Assembly (NCBI RefSeq): GCF_000439375.1
Contig: NZ_ATMI01000041.1
Coordinates: forward strand, 62,001-126,000
Direction of reading: 5' to 3'
Length of the DNA: 64,000 nucleotides
From: Tatumella saanichensis
Lineage (GTDB): Bacteria > Pseudomonadota > Gammaproteobacteria > Enterobacterales > Enterobacteriaceae
This document shows positions 42,785 through 51,492 of the stretch, in pieces. Made by a program: the position numbers and the translations under genes. Position 1 is the stretch's first letter; the number at the start of each line of letters is the position of its first letter. The notes under the pieces were generated by a model that was not told the DNA's origin, made no database searches, and saw nothing but the letters and a program-made list of their open reading frames with translations.

Positions 42785-43054
42785 TGACATACTAAAAAGC
42801 TGCGGCGTACTTCGTAAATCTGTCCGACTGATTTGCACCTTTATCCGTGACAACTCCTGCTGTTGGCCTATTCGTCTGCTTTGTCGAGTGCTGAGTGTTC
42901 ATCCGAGTGGATTTCAGACTGACAGGACAAATCAACCAGTTCTGGCTGGAGTCCGGTTGCGTTTATGGCTATCGCAAGAACCATCTCGACCTGAAAAATA
43001 GCAGGCAACGATGTGGGATTAAGCGGGTGTAGCGGCTGAATTAGCAACGAATAG
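42785..43054 (+). pseudogene. IS3-family transposase remnant
   Basis: Conceptual translation across frames gives the OrfA/OrfB junction type sequence (ILKK, A/T-rich slippery run AAAAAG) and FIRDN. This is followed by IRLLCRVLSVHPSGF and, after a small deletion and frame change, LTGQINQFWLESGCVYGYRK then HLDLKNSRQRCGI. These are conserved N-terminal OrfB blocks of IS3-family elements. TAG and TAA codons follow and no DDE catalytic core remains. Terminal inverted repeats were not found. Confidence 0.75.
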
Positions 43055-43244
43055 AAAGTGTCTGGATTATCCGTGACTGTCGAGGATAAGCGTTAGCGAG
43101 CCATTTCTGAGCCCCTCATACTGTGTATCAACATTTTTATTGTTCCTGCCCCCTAAACTCATTTTTTATGACTACACTTAAGTTGTGAAGCACAAAGTGA
43201 ACCTCAACTCGGTTCTCAACATCCCTTCACCCGATAACCCCATT

Positions 43245-43267
43245 ACCCACGCAAGTGGGTTTTTTTA
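43245..43267 (+). terminator. Rho-independent terminator, likely a relic
   Basis: Stem ACCCAC/GTGGGT with GCAA tetraloop and seven T. It points along the plus strand at the end of the decayed mobile DNA, just before the 3' end of the convergent DUF1275 gene. Confidence 0.75.
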
Positions 43268-43299
43268 TGCAAAGTATCGTCGAGGGAGCGAGTTAAGGT

Positions 43300-44049
43300 T
43301 CACACTGCTGAGCGCGCAGAAAAGGAAAAGCGACGTTGATATTTGACTGCGCGGAAGATACTGACAGAGGCGACCAGAATTAACAGAATGCCTGATACGG
43401 AGAAGGCGAGCATTGAAAAAAGGTGAAATGAAAAAATACCAATCAGCCCGCCGGTAAAAAACGAACAGATTGCGGTCAAATGTATACTCAGTAGATAGCG
43501 ATAACGCCGACGCTCTTCTTCCGAATGTTTTAGCAGTGGCTGCAGCAGTAGGTTAGCCATACTGATACCAGCATCTGTCAGTGTTCCAGTGATATGAGTA
43601 CTGCGCACTTTGCCCTGCGTCAATTGAGTGGACGTGGCATTATGTAACCCAAGCAGAAAGCCTAGACCATCGACTAGCAGTCTCTGATCAGGGCTGAAGG
43701 GTAGCCATAGACTGATAATTACTGGTAGGGTTAGTGATAATCCTTCTGCCAGTAAGATATGCGCATAGATCGTACGTATCTGAAAATATTTACCTGCTGC
43801 GACCAGCGCCCGTGAGGTAAAGGCTCCAGCAATAAAGCAAACAATTAATTGAATGAGCCGCCACATCTGTGATTTATCCCATTCTAACACTTCGGTGGAT
43901 AGCTGAGTGGCGTTACCGGTCATGTTGGAAGGGAACAGCCCAAAAGCTCCCAGAGCGAGAACATTCAGCACTCCTGCAGACCCAGCCAGTGCCACTGCTA
44001 ATTGCCTGTCTTCACGGCAAGAACGGCCACCTTTCTTTTCTATCAACAT
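43300..44049 (-). CDS. DUF1275 (YoaK-type) membrane protein
   Basis: 249-aa integral membrane protein with about six hydrophobic segments. It has the DUF1275 hallmarks: GVLNVLALGAFGLFPSNMTGNATQLS near the N-terminus and GLHNATSTQLTQGKVRSTHITGTLTD in the middle (about residues 133-158). The family has no firmly known function. It stands alone between the mobile relics and dacD, transcribed away from dacD. Start at 44049 as given; no better upstream start. Confidence 0.88.
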   Translation of the reverse strand: MLIEKKGGRSCREDRQLAVALAGSAGVLNVLALGAFGLFPSNMTGNATQLSTEVLEWDKSQMWRLIQLIVCFIAGAFTSRALVAAGKYFQIRTIYAHILLAEGLSLTLPVIISLWLPFSPDQRLLVDGLGFLLGLHNATSTQLTQGKVRSTHITGTLTDAGISMANLLLQPLLKHSEEERRRYRYLLSIHLTAICSFFTGGLIGIFSFHLFSMLAFSVSGILLILVASVSIFRAVKYQRRFSFSARSAV

Positions 44050-44482
44050 TCCGAGCCCACCTTATCCATCTGTAACAGCAGTAGTGTTTAATAATTAAAC
44101 AAAAATAAACCTGCAGGGATAAGTATTCTCCTAATCAGGCGATAAAAGACCGAGTGATCACTGAGGTTAGCGGCCAAGCTGCGGCTGAGGCGCGAGATAG
44201 CAGGGTGATACAGCGTTACTAAATGCGTCAGGCAACGCATAAAATTGACAAAAAAAGAGAAGGGGCAAGGGCTTCAACAAGAATTCCAATGTTCAAGAAC
44301 GCTCTTTTGGCAGTAGATTGCATTAATAACAGAAGGATCGTTTATAATAGCCGCCGTAAACAGGCGATTTTGCTTAGTTCTGATTTACACTTTCTCACAA
44401 TTGATAGATGCCAGCGGCCATAAAATACCGTAAAAAGGCGACTAAAACCTGTTAACCCAACATAATCATTAAGGAATTTAGC
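44050..44482. other. Intergenic region upstream of dacD and the DUF1275 gene
   Basis: 433 bases between divergent genes. A TATAAT at 44343-44348 could be a -10 box, but the best -35 candidate (TTGCAT) is 19 bases away, so I do not call a promoter. The only long open frame (44223-44423) has no convincing start signal or recognisable product. Nothing else identified. Confidence 0.4.
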
Positions 44483-45652
44483 TTGAAAAGGCGTCTGCTT
44501 ATCACTGTATCGGGTATGATTTTACTGGCATCCGCGGCCCACGCCGATGACAATAGTTTCCCTGTTTCTATGACGCCACCGCCAATTGATGCGGCTTCAT
44601 GGGTGTTAATGGATGCAACCACCGGGCAGGTGCTGACTGCCGGTAACCCAGACGAGAGACGTAATCCGGCCAGCTTGACTAAGTTGGTGACAGGTTACGT
44701 GGTTGACCGTGCAATTAATGCCAAACGTATTAGCCCTGACGATATCGTGACGGTCGGGACAGATGCCTGGGGTGCTGGTAACCCTGTCTTTAAAGGGTCG
44801 TCTCTGATGTTCCTGAAACCCGGCGATAAAATCAGCGTTCGTGATTTAAGTCGTGGCGTTATCGTCGATTCCGGTAATGATGCTTGTGTGGCGTTGGCGG
44901 ATTACGTGGCTGGCGGACAACAGAATTTTGTGGCGATGATGAACCAGGTTGTCGCGCAATTACACTTGCAGAATACGCACTTTGAAACCGTCCATGGTTT
45001 GGATGCGCCAGGTCAGTACAGTACTGCTCGCGATTTAGGGATCGTAGCAATGGCTATCATCCACGGTGAGCCTGAGTTCTATCACATGTACAGTCAGAAG
45101 ACGATGACATGGAACGGCATCACCCAGAATAACCGTGTTGGGCTGCTGTGGGACAATAGTCTGCATGTGGATGGTATGAAAACCGGTCATACCGAAACCG
45201 CCGGTTTTAATATTGTGGCTTCCAACAATATCAATGGCCAGCGTTTGATTGCCGTAGTGATGGGGGCGAAAAGTCCGAAAGGTCGCGAAGATCAAGCCCG
45301 CAAACTTCTGGTCTGGGGCCAGAATAACTTTACGACTGTACAATTGTTCCATGCCGGTAAACCCCTGGGTACTGAGAATGTTTGGTTCGGTAATCCGCAC
45401 TCTGTCAATGTTGGATCGGCCAAAGATGCCTCTCTGACTATTCCGCGTGACGAGATCAACAACGTTAAGGCGAAATATGTGATCGCCAAAAAAGAGCTGG
45501 ATGCGCCACTGAGCCAGAATGAAGTTATCGGTGAAATCCAAGTGATGGATAAGGATAAGCAGATTGCCAGCTATCCGTTAGTCGCGCTGGAGGATGTCGC
45601 CAAAGGCGGCATCATCACTCGCATCACCGATTACATTAAACAGAAAATCTAA
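44483..45652 (+). CDS. dacD: D-alanyl-D-alanine carboxypeptidase DacD (PBP6b)
   Basis: Low-molecular-weight penicillin-binding protein that trims the terminal D-Ala of peptidoglycan pentapeptides. 389 aa with signal peptide to about residue 21 (ASAAHA). Active-site motifs are SLTK (Ser64-Lys67), SGN (130-132) and KTG (233-235). A C-terminal beta domain and an amphipathic tail (ITDYIKQKI) anchor it to the inner membrane. Closest to DacD by sequence (LMFLKPGDKISVRDLSRG) and by position after sbcB. Confidence 0.95.
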   Translation: MKRRLLITVSGMILLASAAHADDNSFPVSMTPPPIDAASWVLMDATTGQVLTAGNPDERRNPASLTKLVTGYVVDRAINAKRISPDDIVTVGTDAWGAGNPVFKGSSLMFLKPGDKISVRDLSRGVIVDSGNDACVALADYVAGGQQNFVAMMNQVVAQLHLQNTHFETVHGLDAPGQYSTARDLGIVAMAIIHGEPEFYHMYSQKTMTWNGITQNNRVGLLWDNSLHVDGMKTGHTETAGFNIVASNNINGQRLIAVVMGAKSPKGREDQARKLLVWGQNNFTTVQLFHAGKPLGTENVWFGNPHSVNVGSAKDASLTIPRDEINNVKAKYVIAKKELDAPLSQNEVIGEIQVMDKDKQIASYPLVALEDVAKGGIITRITDYIKQKI

Positions 45653-45673
45653 GCAGCCTTGTTGCGAACGCCT

Positions 45674-45700
45674 GCCCCAGTATGTTCTGGGGCTTTTTTT
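45674..45700 (+). terminator. Terminator of dacD
   Basis: Stem GCCCCAG/CTGGGGC with a 6-base loop followed by seven T, 21 bases past the dacD stop. Confidence 0.9.
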
Positions 45701-45791
45701 GGGCGGCCAATTGATTAAGGCGTAAAAGGAGTCGGATTTTTATTTGTGGATATGTAAAAATATGTCCCCCAACTGTTAACGGAACTCAATT

Positions 45792-46850
45792 TTGCGTCCT
45801 GACAAACCGATTTCACGCCCCGAATTCTGGCTGTATCGCCATTACCAGACGGTCCACGGTCTGCGTATCGCCATCGCGTTTATCCTCTCTTTCTTACTGG
45901 TACGGTTGCTGAATATTCCTGAGGGCAGTTGGCCCTTAATCACCTTGGTGGTGGTGATGGGGCCGATATCCTCTTGGGGCAATGTCTTCCCCCGCGCCGT
46001 GCAGCGAATTATTGGCACCTTTGCTGGCTCGGTGTCGGGGCTTATCGCCCTTCGTATCGAACTCTTTTCGCTGCCGTTAATGTTGTTGTGGTGCGCAGTA
46101 GTAATGTTTGTCTGTGGCTATCTGACGCTGGGTAAACGACCTTATATGGCGTTACTGATCGGTATCACCCTCGGTGTCATCGTAGGCGCACCGCCGGGTG
46201 ATTTTCTGACTGCATTATGGCGGGGGGGAGATGTGATTTTCGGATCACTGCTGGCGGTATTATTCACTGGGATCTGGGCGCAGCGAGCCTATACGTTCTG
46301 GCGTATTCGTATGTCAGATGCGTTGCTTTCTTCACTGAAAATCTATCACACCGGGTTATCGCCAAATCTGCTGGAGAAACCCCGTCTAAATAAGCCGATT
46401 CAGCAATTGGTAAGCGGGTCGGTAAAAATGCGATCGCTGCTTGAACCGTCCAGCAAAGAGACCCGTATCCCGAAATCGGTGTTTGAAGGGATCCAAGTTA
46501 TCCATCGCAATATGGTGTCTACGCTGGAAATGCAAATCAATGCGTGGTGGGCTTCGCGGGAAAGCCATCTGTTGTTACTTAATGCACCCAGTCTACGGCG
46601 TACCCAGGCGTTGACCGAAAATATGTTTCGGACCTTATCCTCCATGCTGGTAACAGGAAAAACCGACCAGGTCGCCACCACCATCGCGGAATTGGATGAA
46701 ATCAAACGGGAGCTGGATACACTGCTGTCTAAAGCCGAACATGAAAAGGCAGAAGCGGCACCGGTTTATGGCTATGTCTGGCTGAGTCTTGAGTTGCACG
46801 GACAGCTGGTGAGATTACATGAGTTGATTCGACTGGTACTGAGAAAGTAA
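45792..46850 (+). CDS. yeeA: FUSC-family inner-membrane protein YeeA
   Basis: 352 aa, the same length as E. coli YeeA. The N-terminal half has about six membrane segments (residues ~25-165; GPISSWGNVFPRAVQRIIGT, LTLGKRPYMALLIGITLG) in the arrangement of the AaeB/FUSC aromatic-acid efflux family. The C-terminal half is cytoplasmic and helical. The start is TTG: the deduced MRPDKPIS aligns with the E. coli N-terminus and there is no ATG near. Substrate unknown. Located between dacD and tmaR as expected. Confidence 0.9.
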   Translation: MRPDKPISRPEFWLYRHYQTVHGLRIAIAFILSFLLVRLLNIPEGSWPLITLVVVMGPISSWGNVFPRAVQRIIGTFAGSVSGLIALRIELFSLPLMLLWCAVVMFVCGYLTLGKRPYMALLIGITLGVIVGAPPGDFLTALWRGGDVIFGSLLAVLFTGIWAQRAYTFWRIRMSDALLSSLKIYHTGLSPNLLEKPRLNKPIQQLVSGSVKMRSLLEPSSKETRIPKSVFEGIQVIHRNMVSTLEMQINAWWASRESHLLLLNAPSLRRTQALTENMFRTLSSMLVTGKTDQVATTIAELDEIKRELDTLLSKAEHEKAEAAPVYGYVWLSLELHGQLVRLHELIRLVLRK

Positions 46851-47000
46851 CCGAGGCTAACATGTAAATCGTTGTTGTTTGCGTTAAGATAAGGCAACCC
46901 GATTGTGGGCACGGCACAGTAACGATGCTGGCCCGGCCCTAAAGCGGTGACTCTGAAACTCATACGCCTGGATGAACAGGCGTCTAACCAAGGTGTTATC

Positions 47001-47339
47001 ATGGAAAATGCTAAACAGTCATTCCAGGATGTTCTTGAGTTTGTTCGTATGTTTCGTCGAAAAAATAAGCTGCAGCGTGAGATCACGGATAACGAAAAGA
47101 AAGTCCGTGATAATCAAAAGCGGGTATTGCTGCTGGATAACCTGAGTGAATATATTAAGCCAGGTATGAGTATTGAAGCCATCCAGGAAATCATTGCCAG
47201 CATGCGCAGTGACTACGAAGATCGTGTCGATGAGTACATCATTAAAAATGCTGACTTATCAAAAGAGCGGCGTGAACTATCTAAGAAAATCAAGGTGATG
47301 GGTGAGCATAAATCCTTCAGTGAGACGGATCAAAAGTAA
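47001..47339 (+). CDS. tmaR: PTS polar-localisation protein TmaR (YeeX, DUF496)
   Basis: 112-aa, almost entirely helical coiled-coil protein (residues ~15-105), beginning [15 protein letters not shown] and containing [30 protein letters not shown] and [21 protein letters not shown]. coli TmaR clusters at the cell poles and sequesters PTS enzyme I (published function of this family). The frame opens 18 codons earlier at a less likely start; the E. coli start matches 47001. Confidence 0.95.
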   Translation: MENAKQSFQDVLEFVRMFRRKNKLQREITDNEKKVRDNQKRVLLLDNLSEYIKPGMSIEAIQEIIASMRSDYEDRVDEYIIKNADLSKERRELSKKIKVMGEHKSFSETDQK

Positions 47340-47359
47340 CCTCTTCGCGACCTTGTCGA

Positions 47360-47389
47360 CAGACGCCCAATCCTGTCGGGCGTCTGTTT
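47360..47389. terminator. Terminator between tmaR and the ketopantoate-reductase-like gene
   Basis: Nine-bp perfect stem CAGACGCCC/GGGCGTCTG with a 9-base loop and a short T-run (TTT) on the plus side. The two genes converge here. Confidence 0.75.
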
Positions 47390-47393
47390 GAGA

Positions 47394-48317
47394 TCACTGT
47401 GACTGTTTTTGGTGCTGATAGACCTGCAAATTAACCCATACTGCATTCAGTAACGGTACCGGCAGGGCATGTCTGTTTGCCCGTACTACTAAATCACCGA
47501 TGATTTGATCCGCTTCGACTGAGAACCCCTGACTAAGGTCACGGTACATTGACGACGTCATCGGCGTATCCGGCTGACTGAGATGTTGCAGGGTGGAGGC
47601 GATGACGGCCGGACGTTGCTGATAGCCACATGCCGTGATCACGGCCAGTACTTCGCGGTAGATTGCTTGCAGGAGGATATCGCCTCCTTGGCTGTGTAAT
47701 ATTTGCTGAGTATTACCTCGGGAAAGAATGGTGACAGCTCCCAAGGTACTGAGCAGTAACCATTTTTCCCACATATCACTCTCAATCTGTAGTGACAGTT
47801 TATTGTCAAACCCACAACCGCTCAGTAACTGGTCCAAGGCTCGGATACGCGTGCTGTCTGAACCGTCTCTTTCTCCATAGCAGATCTGGTGTAGGGCAGA
47901 CATCTGTAAAATTTCGCCTTTGTCATTCAGTGTTGAGTGGATTTTACACAGCCCTCCGAGGACTTTATCCCCGCCAAAGGTCTCACACAGGGTGGCGATA
48001 TGCTGCATCCCATTTAGCACCGGTAGGATCAGGGTTTGAGCGCCTACTGCCGGGGTGATATCGCGGATAGCCTGAGTGAGGCCAAAGCTCTTCACTGTCA
48101 GAATGATGAGATCATAGGGGGCGGTGATCTCACTCGCAGCAAGGGTCTTGGGTTGCAAGGTAAAGGTTCCGCGGTGGGCATGGACCACCAGCCCGTGACG
48201 GCCTAGTTGCTCTGCACGCTTCTCTCGTACCAGAAAAGTGACATCACGCCCCTGTTTCGCTAAGCATGCACCGAAATAACCGCCGGTCGACCCGGCACCG
48301 ACTACCAGTATCCGCAT
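47394..48317 (-). CDS. 2-dehydropantoate 2-reductase family protein
   Basis: NADP-dependent ketopantoate reductase fold, 307 aa from MRILVVGAGSTGGYFGA, whose GAGSTGGYF is the nucleotide-binding loop. Further family features are VKSFGLTQAI (Lys about residue 72), LNGMQHI and the C-terminal helical domain with SMYRDLSQGFSVEADQIIGD containing the conserved Glu. It could be PanE or one of the common paralogues; pantothenate context is absent, so I give no symbol. AAGG lies 7 bases before the chosen ATG; the seven-codon upstream extension lacks one. Confidence 0.87.
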   Translation of the reverse strand: MRILVVGAGSTGGYFGACLAKQGRDVTFLVREKRAEQLGRHGLVVHAHRGTFTLQPKTLAASEITAPYDLIILTVKSFGLTQAIRDITPAVGAQTLILPVLNGMQHIATLCETFGGDKVLGGLCKIHSTLNDKGEILQMSALHQICYGERDGSDSTRIRALDQLLSGCGFDNKLSLQIESDMWEKWLLLSTLGAVTILSRGNTQQILHSQGGDILLQAIYREVLAVITACGYQQRPAVIASTLQHLSQPDTPMTSSMYRDLSQGFSVEADQIIGDLVVRANRHALPVPLLNAVWVNLQVYQHQKQSQ

Positions 48318-48484
48318 TCTATACCTTCTGTTTTTCATGAAGTCAGACTCTAACCATAAAAGCCCGCCGCCCGAAACACCAGTGTCGAGGGGTAAATATT
48401 ATTATCTCTAATAGGCGCCGCTGACCATTGCAGGGCTGCAGAAAGGCGGACTTTGGGGGGACAGTATTTTTCCTGATACGACAG

Positions 48485-48513
48485 TTATCGTCATGGCAAA
48501 TACCCGCTAGAAT
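48485..48513 (+). promoter_or_regulatory. Candidate promoter of fetAB
   Basis: TTATCG and TAGAAT separated by 17 bases, 33 bases upstream of the fetA start. A plausible sigma-70 promoter judged by eye only. Confidence 0.4.
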
Positions 48514-48546
48514 ACAAGCACAATAATCGAGACAGGATATTAACTA

Positions 48547-49224
48547 ATGAAGGATCAGCAGCCCGCCCTGTTAGAGGCGAAAAATATCAGTTATCGGGCC
48601 GGTGAGCGCCAGATTTTACAGAACGTCTCGCTAAATATTAATGCCGGACAGTTTATGTTGATTACCGGGCCTTCCGGCTGTGGTAAAAGTACTTTACTAA
48701 AAATTATCTCATCATTGATCTCGGCAGAAGCGGGAGAAATACGCCTTTCTGGCAAGGCTATCGATGATTTTACCCCTGAACACTACCGTCAGCGGGTTTC
48801 CTATTGTTCGCAAACACCGGCACTGTTTGGCAAAACGGTGGCGGATAATCTGTTATTCCCTTGGAAGTTGCGAGATAAAACCCCGCCAGAAGGAAAGCTG
48901 GTCGCTGACCTGAAACGATTTTCCTTATCGGAAGAGATGCTGAATAAGGGCATTAATGAGCTGTCCGGTGGCGAAAAACAACGGGTATCACTGATCCGCC
49001 ATTTGCAGTTTTTGCCAGACGTTCTGTTGCTTGATGAAATCACCAGTGCCCTCGACGAAACCAACAAGAAACAGGTAAATGAAATCATCCATCAGTACGT
49101 CAAAGAACATCAACTGGCGGTGCTATGGGTGACCCACGATACTAATGAAATCGAACATGCCGATAACGTGATTACCCTCGAAAATCGTAACAAGGTCGCA
49201 GAGAAGACCAAGGATGAACAATGA
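48547..49224 (+). CDS. fetA: Iron export ABC transporter ATPase FetA (YbbL)
   Basis: ABC ATPase of 225 aa. Walker A GPSGCGKST (residues ~40-48), signature LSGGEKQR, Walker B VLLLDEIT and H-loop WVTHD. FetA/FetB (YbbL/YbbM) exports iron and raises oxidative stress tolerance in E. coli. The partner permease gene overlaps by four bases (ATGA). Divergent from the ketopantoate-reductase-like gene. Confidence 0.9.
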   Translation: MKDQQPALLEAKNISYRAGERQILQNVSLNINAGQFMLITGPSGCGKSTLLKIISSLISAEAGEIRLSGKAIDDFTPEHYRQRVSYCSQTPALFGKTVADNLLFPWKLRDKTPPEGKLVADLKRFSLSEEMLNKGINELSGGEKQRVSLIRHLQFLPDVLLLDEITSALDETNKKQVNEIIHQYVKEHQLAVLWVTHDTNEIEHADNVITLENRNKVAEKTKDEQ

Positions 49225-49994
49225 ATCAGCACAATATTACGAATAGCTCGCTGATTATGTCGTTGGCACTGGTGCTGGTGGCAATCATTATCAGTTATCG
49301 TGAAAAACTAGGACTGGAAAAGGAGATTATCTGGAGTATCTGCCGCGCTATTGTGCAATTGGTGATTGTCGGTTATGTGCTGAAATACCTGTTTGCCCTA
49401 GACAATGGGGCGCTGACGGTTCTGATGGTGCTGTTTATCTGCTTCAATGCAGCCTGGAATGCGCAGAAGCGCAGTAAATATCTCGACCGTACTTTTGTGA
49501 TGTCATTTATTGCCATTACCACCGGGGCGGTGTTGACCTTATCGGTATTGGTGCTGACGGGCTCCATCGAATTTCTGCCGATGCAGGTGATCCCGATTGC
49601 GGGGATGATCGCCGGTAACGGAATGGTGGCAGTCGGACTCTGTTATAACAACCTCGGCCAGCATTTTTCCGACAGACAGCAATCGATCCAAGAGATGCTC
49701 AGTCTCGGGGCGACCCCGAAGCAGGCTTCTAGCGCCTTATTGCGTGATAGTATCCGCGCGGCGATGATCCCAACCGTAGACTCTGCGAAGACAGTGGGGA
49801 TTGTCAGCCTACCGGGCATGATGTCCGGACTGATTTTTGCAGGCATTGACCCCGTTAAGGCCATTAAATATCAGATTATGGTGACCTTTATGTTACTGTC
49901 TACCGCAGGCTTATCAACGATTATTGCCGGTTACCTGGCCTGCAGGAAGTTTTATAATACCCGCCATCAACTGGTCATCAAAAAAATCCGCTGA
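49221..49994 (+). CDS. fetB: Iron export permease FetB (YbbM)
   Basis: UPF0014-family permease, 257 aa with about seven membrane helices. FNAAWNAQKRSK, IPIAGMIAGNGMVAVGLCYNNL and IPTVDSAKTVGIVSLPGMMSG are family blocks. Translationally coupled to fetA by a 4-base overlap. Confidence 0.92.
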   Translation: MNQHNITNSSLIMSLALVLVAIIISYREKLGLEKEIIWSICRAIVQLVIVGYVLKYLFALDNGALTVLMVLFICFNAAWNAQKRSKYLDRTFVMSFIAITTGAVLTLSVLVLTGSIEFLPMQVIPIAGMIAGNGMVAVGLCYNNLGQHFSDRQQSIQEMLSLGATPKQASSALLRDSIRAAMIPTVDSAKTVGIVSLPGMMSGLIFAGIDPVKAIKYQIMVTFMLLSTAGLSTIIAGYLACRKFYNTRHQLVIKKIR

Positions 49995-50024
49995 GCGGAA
50001 GTCAGCTTTAATCAGGCGTTAGAG

Positions 50025-50062
50025 GGCTGGCATCTGTGACACTCTCTGTCCAGATGCCAGCC
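50025..50062. repeat. Perfect 12-bp inverted repeat between fetB and the methyltransferase gene
   Basis: GGCTGGCATCTG and its exact complement CAGATGCCAGCC are separated by 14 bases, 30 bases after fetB and about 90 bases before the methyltransferase start. No T-run follows. It may be a 3'-end hairpin of fetAB or an operator for the downstream gene. Confidence 0.6.
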
Positions 50063-50150
50063 AGTAGGCACTGACAGGCGGTAGACAGATTGCCTGAACC
50101 GGCTAGCGGTGATAGTCTTCGCGGACGAAAACTGCTGAAAATCTTGAATA

Positions 50151-51473
50151 ATGCCCCCTTTATTACGCCCTACGCCAAACGAAATTATTGCTATCAGAAC
50201 CCGTCTTGGATTGGGACGTGCTGAGTTCGCGAATGTGTTGGGGATGCCTGCCCACGGAGAACAAACCGTCATCGCCTGGGAAGCCGGAACCAAGATCCCT
50301 CCCTACGCTAAGCGTAAAGCGATTCTCAACATGGAGCACAGACTGCAGCATTATGCGCAAACTGCGCCATTCAGGCGGGAGCCGCAGAGAGAGCCTTTTT
50401 TTCGGTTTATTGATTTATTTGCCGGTATCGGTGGGATCCGCTTGCCTTTTCAGCAGCGGGGGGGGCACTGCGTGTTTACCTCTGAATGGGATAAATATGC
50501 GCAGAAAACCTATCTAGCCAATTACGGTGAGATGCCCGTTGGCGACATTACTCGTGTCCGTGCAGCAGATATTCCCGACCATGATATTCTTTTGGGAGGC
50601 TTTCCCTGTCAGGCTTTTTCCTTAGCGGGTCGTAAGCAAGGGTTCAGTGATACGCGCGGCACTATGTTTTTTGAGATCCAGCGCATTTTGGCAGAAAAGA
50701 GACCTAAAGCTTTTCTGCTGGAGAACGTTAAGCAATTGCGCGGCCATGATCAGGGACGCACCCTAAAGACAATTATCAATATTTTGCAGGGAACTTATCG
50801 CAGCGACATTCCCGATGATATAGCGCTGAGTGAGGAAACACGGCAGGCGTTATCAGATCAACTGAACTATCATGTCGAGTGGCGAGTGTTACGGGCCGGT
50901 GATTTTGGCGCACCGCAAAATCGTGAGCGTATTTATATCGTCGGCTTCGATAAGAATTATTTCAGCCAGACTGCTGACCATGAGATTTTTCGCTGGCCGG
51001 AGCCGCCATGTACACCGACGCGAGTCGGCGACATTCTGCTCAGTGACACACAGTTAGCGGCGCAGATCGCCGGGAAACGCAAAGATTTCTACACCTTATC
51101 GGACAAATTATGGCGAGGACATCAGAACCGACTGGCTTCGCATCAGTTGCGCGGTAATGGTTTCGGTTATAGCCTGTTTAATGCTGACAGTGAATATGCC
51201 AATACCCTCAGTGCCCGCTACTATAAAGACGGCTCGGAAATTCTCATTGATCAGACTGCCGCCGGAAAAAATCCTCGTAAACTGACGCCTCGTGAATGTG
51301 CCCGTTTGCAGGGATTCCCAGATACCTTTATTGTCGATGCCGTGTCTCATGGGCAGATTTATAAGCAGCTTGGGAATTCGGTGTGTATGAATGTGATTGA
51401 GGCCATTGCCAGTGAGATGGTAGCGGCACTGTCGCGTGCTGCCTTGCTAAGCGATAAGGAGACGGCAGCTTAA
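50151..51473 (+). CDS. DNA (cytosine-5) methyltransferase with N-terminal HTH
   Basis: 440-aa C5-cytosine methyltransferase. Motif I DLFAGIGGI (residues 88-96), catalytic GGFPCQAFS (Cys153), ENVKQL (191-196), QNRERIYIVGF, RGNGFGYSLF, ARYYKDGSEILID, RKLTPRECARLQGFP and YKQLGNSV are all present, so it should be active. Recognition may overlap Dcm (CCWGG-like), but the target domain is too divergent to say. Residues ~8-62 look like an HTH domain, as in SsoII-type methyltransferases that repress their own gene. No vsr or restriction gene nearby. The ATG has a poor ribosome site. Confidence 0.9.
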   Translation: MPPLLRPTPNEIIAIRTRLGLGRAEFANVLGMPAHGEQTVIAWEAGTKIPPYAKRKAILNMEHRLQHYAQTAPFRREPQREPFFRFIDLFAGIGGIRLPFQQRGGHCVFTSEWDKYAQKTYLANYGEMPVGDITRVRAADIPDHDILLGGFPCQAFSLAGRKQGFSDTRGTMFFEIQRILAEKRPKAFLLENVKQLRGHDQGRTLKTIINILQGTYRSDIPDDIALSEETRQALSDQLNYHVEWRVLRAGDFGAPQNRERIYIVGFDKNYFSQTADHEIFRWPEPPCTPTRVGDILLSDTQLAAQIAGKRKDFYTLSDKLWRGHQNRLASHQLRGNGFGYSLFNADSEYANTLSARYYKDGSEILIDQTAAGKNPRKLTPRECARLQGFPDTFIVDAVSHGQIYKQLGNSVCMNVIEAIASEMVAALSRAALLSDKETAA

Positions 51474-51482
51474 GCTGCCGTC
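51461..51482. terminator. Perfect 22-bp palindrome across the methyltransferase stop codon
   Basis: Arms GACGGCAGCTT/AAGCTGCCGTC meet with no loop, and the TAA stop lies at the centre. Situated between two convergent genes. It could be a transcript-end hairpin or a protein-binding palindrome; the following bases are only moderately T-rich. Confidence 0.5.
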
Positions 51483-51492
51483 ATAGCCCTCT

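Noticed and set aside
41520-43300. tRNA gene serving as integrase attachment site
   Set aside because: I searched for T-loop-like GGTTCGAATC/GGTTCAAATC motifs on both strands near the integrase relic and found no cloverleaf.
44223-44423. 66-codon ORF upstream of dacD
   Set aside because: No Shine-Dalgarno of note and low-complexity basic product; treated as non-coding promoter region.
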